DNA of 16,231 bases from DATEJJ01 sp039649115 (GTDB taxonomy: Bacteria; Actinomycetota; Actinomycetes; Mycobacteriales; Micromonosporaceae). A program made the translations under genes and the position numbers. Below, one piece after another: positions 13,005 through 16,231 of the stretch. The stretch covers positions 1-16,231 of the forward strand of contig JBBWZQ010000250.1 of assembly GCA_039649115.1 (NCBI GenBank), read 5' to 3'. Under the pieces are notes generated by a model that ran no database searches, had not been told where the DNA came from, and was given only the letters and a program-made list of their open reading frames with translations. Position 1 is the first letter of the stretch, and every line of letters starts with the position of its first letter.

Positions 13005-14150
13005 TCACGAGCGCGCGAGCGCCCGGGCGATGACCATGCGCTGGATCTGGTTCGTGCCCTCGACAATCTGCAGCACCTTGGCCTCGCGCATGTACCGCTC
13101 CACGGGATGGTCGGTCACGTACCCGTAGCCGCCCAGCACCTGGACCGCGTCGATGGTGACCCGCATCGCCGCGTCGGTCGCGAACAGCTTCGCCTTGGCC
13201 GCCTCGGTGCTGAACGGGCGGCCCGCGTCGCGCCGCCGGGCCGCCTCCAGGGTCAGCGCCCGGGCCGCGGACACCTGGGTCGCCATGTCGGCGAGCAGGA
13301 AGCCGATCCCCTGGTGCTCGATGATCGGCACGCCGAACTGCGCCCGCTCCCGCGCGTAGCCGGTGGCGTGGTCCAGCGCGGCCTGGGCCAGCCCGACCGC
13401 GCAGGCGGCGATGCCCAGCCGCCCGGCGTCCAGGGCGCGCATCGCGATGGGGAAGCCGCCGTCGCGGTCCCCCACCAGCCGGTCGGCCGGCACCCGCGCG
13501 CCCTGGAAGACGATCTGCGCCACCGGCGAGGCGCGCATCCCCATGGTGCGCTCCGGTCTCTGCGGCAGGATGCCCGGCGTGGCCGCGTCCGCGAGCAGGC
13601 AGCTGATGCCGCGCGCGCCCGGTCCACCGGTGCGGCAGAACACGGTGTAGTAGTCCGCCCGGCCGGCGTGGGTGATCCAGGCCTTGGTGCCGTCCAGCAC
13701 GTACGTCTCCCCGTCGGCCACGGCGCGCGTGGTCATCGACGCCGCGTCCGAACCACCCTGCGGCTCCGACAGGCAGTACGCGCCGAGCTGCTCGCCGCCG
13801 AGCATGTCGGGCAGCAGCCGCTTGCGCTGGGTGTCGGTGCCGTACGCGGCGACCGGGTAGCAGGACAGCGTGTGCACGGAGACCGCCTCCGCCACCGCCA
13901 GCCAGCGGCTGGCCAGCTCCTCCAGGACCTGCAGGTAGACCACGTACGGCTGGCCCGCCCCGCCGTACTCCTCGTCGTAGGGCAGCCCGAGCAGCCCGGC
14001 CCGGCCGAGCGTGCGCAGGACCTCCCGGGGGAACTCGCCGCGCTCCTCGAAGTCGGCCGCCCGCGGCGCCAGCTCCCGGTCGCCGATCTCCCGGGCCAAC
14101 TCCAGCAGCGCGTACGCCTCGTCCGTCGGCAGCATCCGGTCGACGCTCAT
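13005..14150 (-). CDS. Acyl-CoA dehydrogenase (butyryl/short-chain type)
   Basis: 381 residues, the normal length. It is a flavoprotein that forms the alpha,beta double bond of an acyl-CoA and passes electrons to ETF. Visible parts: N-terminal helical domain (1-120), FAD/substrate signature GAYCLSEPQGGSDAASM (123-139), beta domain with DGTKAWITHAGRAD (153-166), the C-terminal helices with RERAQFGVPI, GGYGY (340-344), and the catalytic base Glu364 in QIVEGTNQIQR. The base at that late position is the short/medium-chain arrangement, unlike isovaleryl- or long-chain enzymes. The ATG (14148-14150) overlaps the M24 peptidase stop as ATGA, so the two are coupled. A role in C4-CoA metabolism downstream of crotonyl-CoA is possible; branched-chain substrates are an equally good alternative. 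Confidence 0.92.
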   Translation of the reverse strand: MSVDRMLPTDEAYALLELAREIGDRELAPRAADFEERGEFPREVLRTLGRAGLLGLPYDEEYGGAGQPYVVYLQVLEELASRWLAVAEAVSVHTLSCYPVAAYGTDTQRKRLLPDMLGGEQLGAYCLSEPQGGSDAASMTTRAVADGETYVLDGTKAWITHAGRADYYTVFCRTGGPGARGISCLLADAATPGILPQRPERTMGMRASPVAQIVFQGARVPADRLVGDRDGGFPIAMRALDAGRLGIAACAVGLAQAALDHATGYARERAQFGVPIIEHQGIGFLLADMATQVSAARALTLEAARRRDAGRPFSTEAAKAKLFATDAAMRVTIDAVQVLGGYGYVTDHPVERYMREAKVLQIVEGTNQIQRMVIARALARS

Positions 14151-15265
14151 CCCAGCACCGCCAGCTCGGTCGGCAGCGTGTTCAGCCGCTCCACTCCGGT
14201 GTCGGTGCAGACCACGATGTCCTCGATCCGGGCGCCGTGCCGGCCGGCCAGGTAGATGCCCGGCTCCACCGAGAACGACATGCCCGGCGCGAGCGGCAGT
14301 TGGTTGCCGGTGACGAGGTAGGGCTCCTCGTGCGTGGACAGCCCGATGCCGTGGCCGGTCCGGTGCAGGAACGCCTCGCCGTACCCGGCGGCGGTTATCG
14401 GTTCGCGGGCCGCGGCGTCCACCGCCTCGGCGGTTCGGCCCGGCACCACCGCGGCCACCGCGGCGCGCTGGGCGGCGTACAGGATTTCGTAGTAGGCGAG
14501 GAAGTCGGCCGGCGGGTCGCCGCCGGCGACGTAGGTGCGGGTGGCGTCCGAGCAGTACCCGGAGGGCATCGTGCCACCGATGTCCACCACCACCGGGTCG
14601 CCCGGTGCGATCACCCGCTCGGCCGCCTCGTGGTGCGGGCTGGCGGCGTTGGGCCCGCTGGCCACGATGACGAAGTCCACCGCGGCGTGCCCGGCCGCGC
14701 GGATCGCGTCGGCGATGTCCGCGCCGACCGCGGTCTCGGTCCGGCCGGGCCGCAGCCACAGCGCCATCTCCCGGTGCACCGCGTCGATCGCCGCGCCCGC
14801 CTCGCGCAGCGCGGCCACCTCGGCCGGGGCCTTGCGCATGCGCAGCTCGCGCAGCACCGGCCCGGCCAGCCGCTGGTCCGCGCGTGGCAGCGCCGCGCGC
14901 AGCGCCAGCACCTGCTCGGCCCACATCTGGTTGCCCAACCCCACCGGCCCGGCGGTGCCGACCAGCGCCGCCACCACGAGAGGGTACGGATCCGTGCCGT
15001 CGGCGTGGTCGACGATGCGCAGCCCGGTGCCCGGCGCCGGGGACGCCTGCGCCGCCGGGCGCTCCAGCCGTGGCACGATCAGCGTGGGCTGCCCCAGCGC
15101 CGGCAGCACCAGGCAGGTCAGGCGCTCCAGCGGCAGCGCGACATAGCCGGTCAGGTAACGCAGGTCCGGGCCGGGCGGGATGAGCAGGGCGGACAGGCCT
15201 GCGGTGGCGGTGGCCGCCTGCGCGGCGGCCAGGCGCTCCGGTGTGTAAAGCTCCCCGTGAACCAC
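14147..15265 (-). CDS. M24 family Xaa-Pro aminopeptidase/dipeptidase (PepE-like)
   Basis: 372 residues. It is predicted to be a cytosolic metallopeptidase releasing N-terminal residues before proline. An N-terminal creatinase-like domain (1-145) precedes the pita-bread catalytic domain. All five metal ligands are present: Asp228 (VVVDIGG), Asp240 (CSDATRT), His305 (HRTGHGIGL), Glu334 (FSVEPGIY) and Glu348 (RIEDIVV); His301 and His312 (STHEEP) are the usual supporting histidines. The start is a GTG (15263-15265) with no ribosome site. TAAGCT lies 6 nt upstream on the minus strand, suggesting a leaderless message. In M. tuberculosis, PepE (Rv2089c) is likewise divergent from a 5'-3' exonuclease gene (Rv2090), so this pairing is an old actinobacterial arrangement (from memory). 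Confidence 0.92.
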   Translation of the reverse strand: MVHGELYTPERLAAAQAATATAGLSALLIPPGPDLRYLTGYVALPLERLTCLVLPALGQPTLIVPRLERPAAQASPAPGTGLRIVDHADGTDPYPLVVAALVGTAGPVGLGNQMWAEQVLALRAALPRADQRLAGPVLRELRMRKAPAEVAALREAGAAIDAVHREMALWLRPGRTETAVGADIADAIRAAGHAAVDFVIVASGPNAASPHHEAAERVIAPGDPVVVDIGGTMPSGYCSDATRTYVAGGDPPADFLAYYEILYAAQRAAVAAVVPGRTAEAVDAAAREPITAAGYGEAFLHRTGHGIGLSTHEEPYLVTGNQLPLAPGMSFSVEPGIYLAGRHGARIEDIVVCTDTGVERLNTLPTELAVLG

Positions 15266-15271
15266 GCGAGA

Positions 15272-15277
15272 AGCTTA
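15272..15277 (-). promoter_or_regulatory. Predicted -10 element of the M24 peptidase/acyl-CoA dehydrogenase operon
   Basis: TAAGCT (TANNNT) ends 6 nt before the GTG start, with no Shine-Dalgarno sequence, consistent with a leaderless transcript. No good -35 is apparent. It lies in a 53-bp gap shared with the divergent exonuclease promoter. Confidence 0.4.
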
Positions 15278-15306
15278 ACGCTCGTTTGGGAGGCGCAGTA
15301 GCCGTC

Positions 15307-15312
15307 TAGGCT
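15307..15312 (+). promoter_or_regulatory. Predicted -10 element of leaderless exonuclease gene
   Basis: TAGGCT (TANNNT) ends 6 nt before the GTG at 15319. No ribosome site is present. The same hexamer serves as the proposed kdd -10. The -35 is unclear; TTGGGA at 15286-15291 is a weak candidate with short spacing. Confidence 0.4.
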
Positions 15313-15318
15313 GTCCGT

Positions 15319-16231
15319 GTGTCCCGACCCCTGCTGCTGATCGACGCGCCCAGCCTGTACTTCCGTGCCTACTTCGGCATACCGGAGTCGGCTGCCCGGG
15401 CACCGGACGGCACCCCGGTCAACGCGGTGCGCGGCTTCCTGGACATGCTCGCCCAGCTCATCCGGGTGCGCCGGCCCGACCGGGTGTTCTGCGCCCTGGA
15501 CGAGGACTGGCGACCCGCCTGGCGGGTGGCGGCGCTGCCCTCCTACAAGGCGCACCGGCTGCGCCCGGACGGGCGGGGCGAGGTGGTGCCCGACGGGCTC
15601 GTGCCGCAGGTCCCGCTGCTGCTGGAGTTCCTCGCCGCGCTCGGCGTACCGGCGCTGGGTGCGGCCGGCTACGAGGCCGACGACGTGCTCGGCACGCTCG
15701 CCACCCGGGAACCCGGACCGGTCGAGGTGGCCTCCGGCGACCGGGACATGTTCCAGCTGGTCGACGACGCGAAGCCGGTACGCCTGCTGTACTGCGGCCG
15801 GGGCGTGGCCAAGCTGGAGGTCTTCGACGACACCGCGGTGCGCGCCCGGTACGGCGTGCCGGCCGGCGGGTACGCGGACTTCGCGGCCCTGCGCGGCGAC
15901 CCGAGCGACGGGCTGCCCGGGGTGCCGGGCGTCGGCGAGAAGACCGCGGCCCGGCTGGTCGACCGGTACGGCAGCCTCGACGCGATCGTGGCCGCGCTCG
16001 ACGACCCCGCCGCCGGGTTCGCACCGGGACTGCGGGGCAAGCTGGCCGCGGCCCGCGACTACCTGGCGGTGGCGCCGACCGTGGTGCTGGTGGCGCGCGA
16101 CGCGCCGGTACCCCTGGTGGCCACCGAGTTGCCGGCCGCGCCGGTCGATCCCGAGCGCCTGCGGACCCTGGCCGGGCAGTGGAACCTGGCCGGGCCGGCC
16201 CGGCGCCTGGTCGACGTGGTCAGTGCCGCCG
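15319..16231 (+). CDS. 5'-3' exonuclease (FEN/PolI N-terminal type), 3' end outside window
   Basis: 304 codons visible from a GTG start, with no stop before the edge. It is a stand-alone homologue of the 5' nuclease domain of DNA polymerase I, expected to remove RNA primers or flaps. The acidic metal-binding residues are in place: Asp9 (LLIDAPSLYFRAYFG), Asp61 (CALDEDWRPAWR), Glu119/Asp121/Asp122 (GYEADDVLGTLA), Asp141/Asp143 (ASGDRDMFQLV), and Asp194/Asp197 (RGDPSDGLPGVPGVG). The helix-hairpin-helix continues as VGEKTAARLV. SYKAHR (75-80) is the usual helical-arch motif. Actinobacterial proteins of this type are close to 300-330 residues, so little is likely to be missing. Confidence 0.92.
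   Translation, partial: MSRPLLLIDAPSLYFRAYFGIPESAARAPDGTPVNAVRGFLDMLAQLIRVRRPDRVFCALDEDWRPAWRVAALPSYKAHRLRPDGRGEVVPDGLVPQVPLLLEFLAALGVPALGAAGYEADDVLGTLATREPGPVEVASGDRDMFQLVDDAKPVRLLYCGRGVAKLEVFDDTAVRARYGVPAGGYADFAALRGDPSDGLPGVPGVGEKTAARLVDRYGSLDAIVAALDDPAAGFAPGLRGKLAAARDYLAVAPTVVLVARDAPVPLVATELPAAPVDPERLRTLAGQWNLAGPARRLVDVVSAA

Noticed and set aside
1..16231. Mobile elements, CRISPR arrays, tRNA or rRNA genes, toxin-antitoxin or defence genes
   Set aside because: None seen. No transposase or integrase motifs, no regular repeat-spacer pattern, no cloverleaf sequence, and the base composition is uniform by eye.

Overview
The window is very GC-rich, with the strong G/C third-position bias, frequent GTG starts and tightly overlapping genes of a high-GC actinomycete. 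The gene families fit Actinobacteria: a polyprenol-phosphate mannose synthase next to Lnt, FxsA, CsbD, and a PepE-type M24 peptidase divergent from a stand-alone 5'-3' exonuclease. A member of the Micromonosporales is my best guess, but nothing here fixes the genus. I see no tRNA, rRNA, CRISPR array, transposase or phage gene.

Left end (1-2896, all minus): a translationally coupled operon lnt > ppm1 > fxsA for lipoprotein N-acylation, polyprenol-phosphate mannose synthesis and a small membrane protein. fxsA runs off the left edge. A gap of about 455 bp upstream of lnt holds a perfect 28-bp palindrome and a possible promoter, but no convincing gene.

Centre (3353-11326): a lysine-degradation locus of the type known from amino-acid-fermenting Clostridia and Fusobacteria. 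kamA (lysine 2,3-aminomutase, radical SAM) reads to the right. Divergent from it, a minus-strand operon reads kdd > amidohydrolase > kamD > kamE > kal > mutL-like reactivase, with 4-16 bp overlaps at four of its five junctions. The predicted route is L-lysine to beta-lysine (KamA), to 3,5-diaminohexanoate (KamDE, B12 and PLP), to 5-amino-3-oxohexanoate (Kdd), then a cleavage step to 3-aminobutyryl-CoA, and finally crotonyl-CoA plus ammonia (Kal). The cleavage enzyme Kce and a CoA-transferase are not in the window. A YtcJ-like amidohydrolase sits inside the operon instead. The two divergent promoters appear to lie on top of each other in a 65-bp gap.

Right end (11335-16231): a strong hairpin ends kamA. 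Then come csbD (minus), a histidine phosphatase (plus), an Lrp/AsnC regulator (minus) with a 33-bp dyad upstream, an operon of an M24 aminopeptidase and an acyl-CoA dehydrogenase (minus), and a divergent 5'-3' exonuclease that runs off the right edge. The Lrp regulator and the acyl-CoA dehydrogenase could serve the lysine pathway (amino-acid sensing, C4-CoA oxidation or reduction), but only proximity suggests this. Several genes (kamA, lrp, the M24 peptidase, the exonuclease) have a TANNNT element 6-7 nt before the start codon and no Shine-Dalgarno sequence, which is the signature of leaderless mRNAs.
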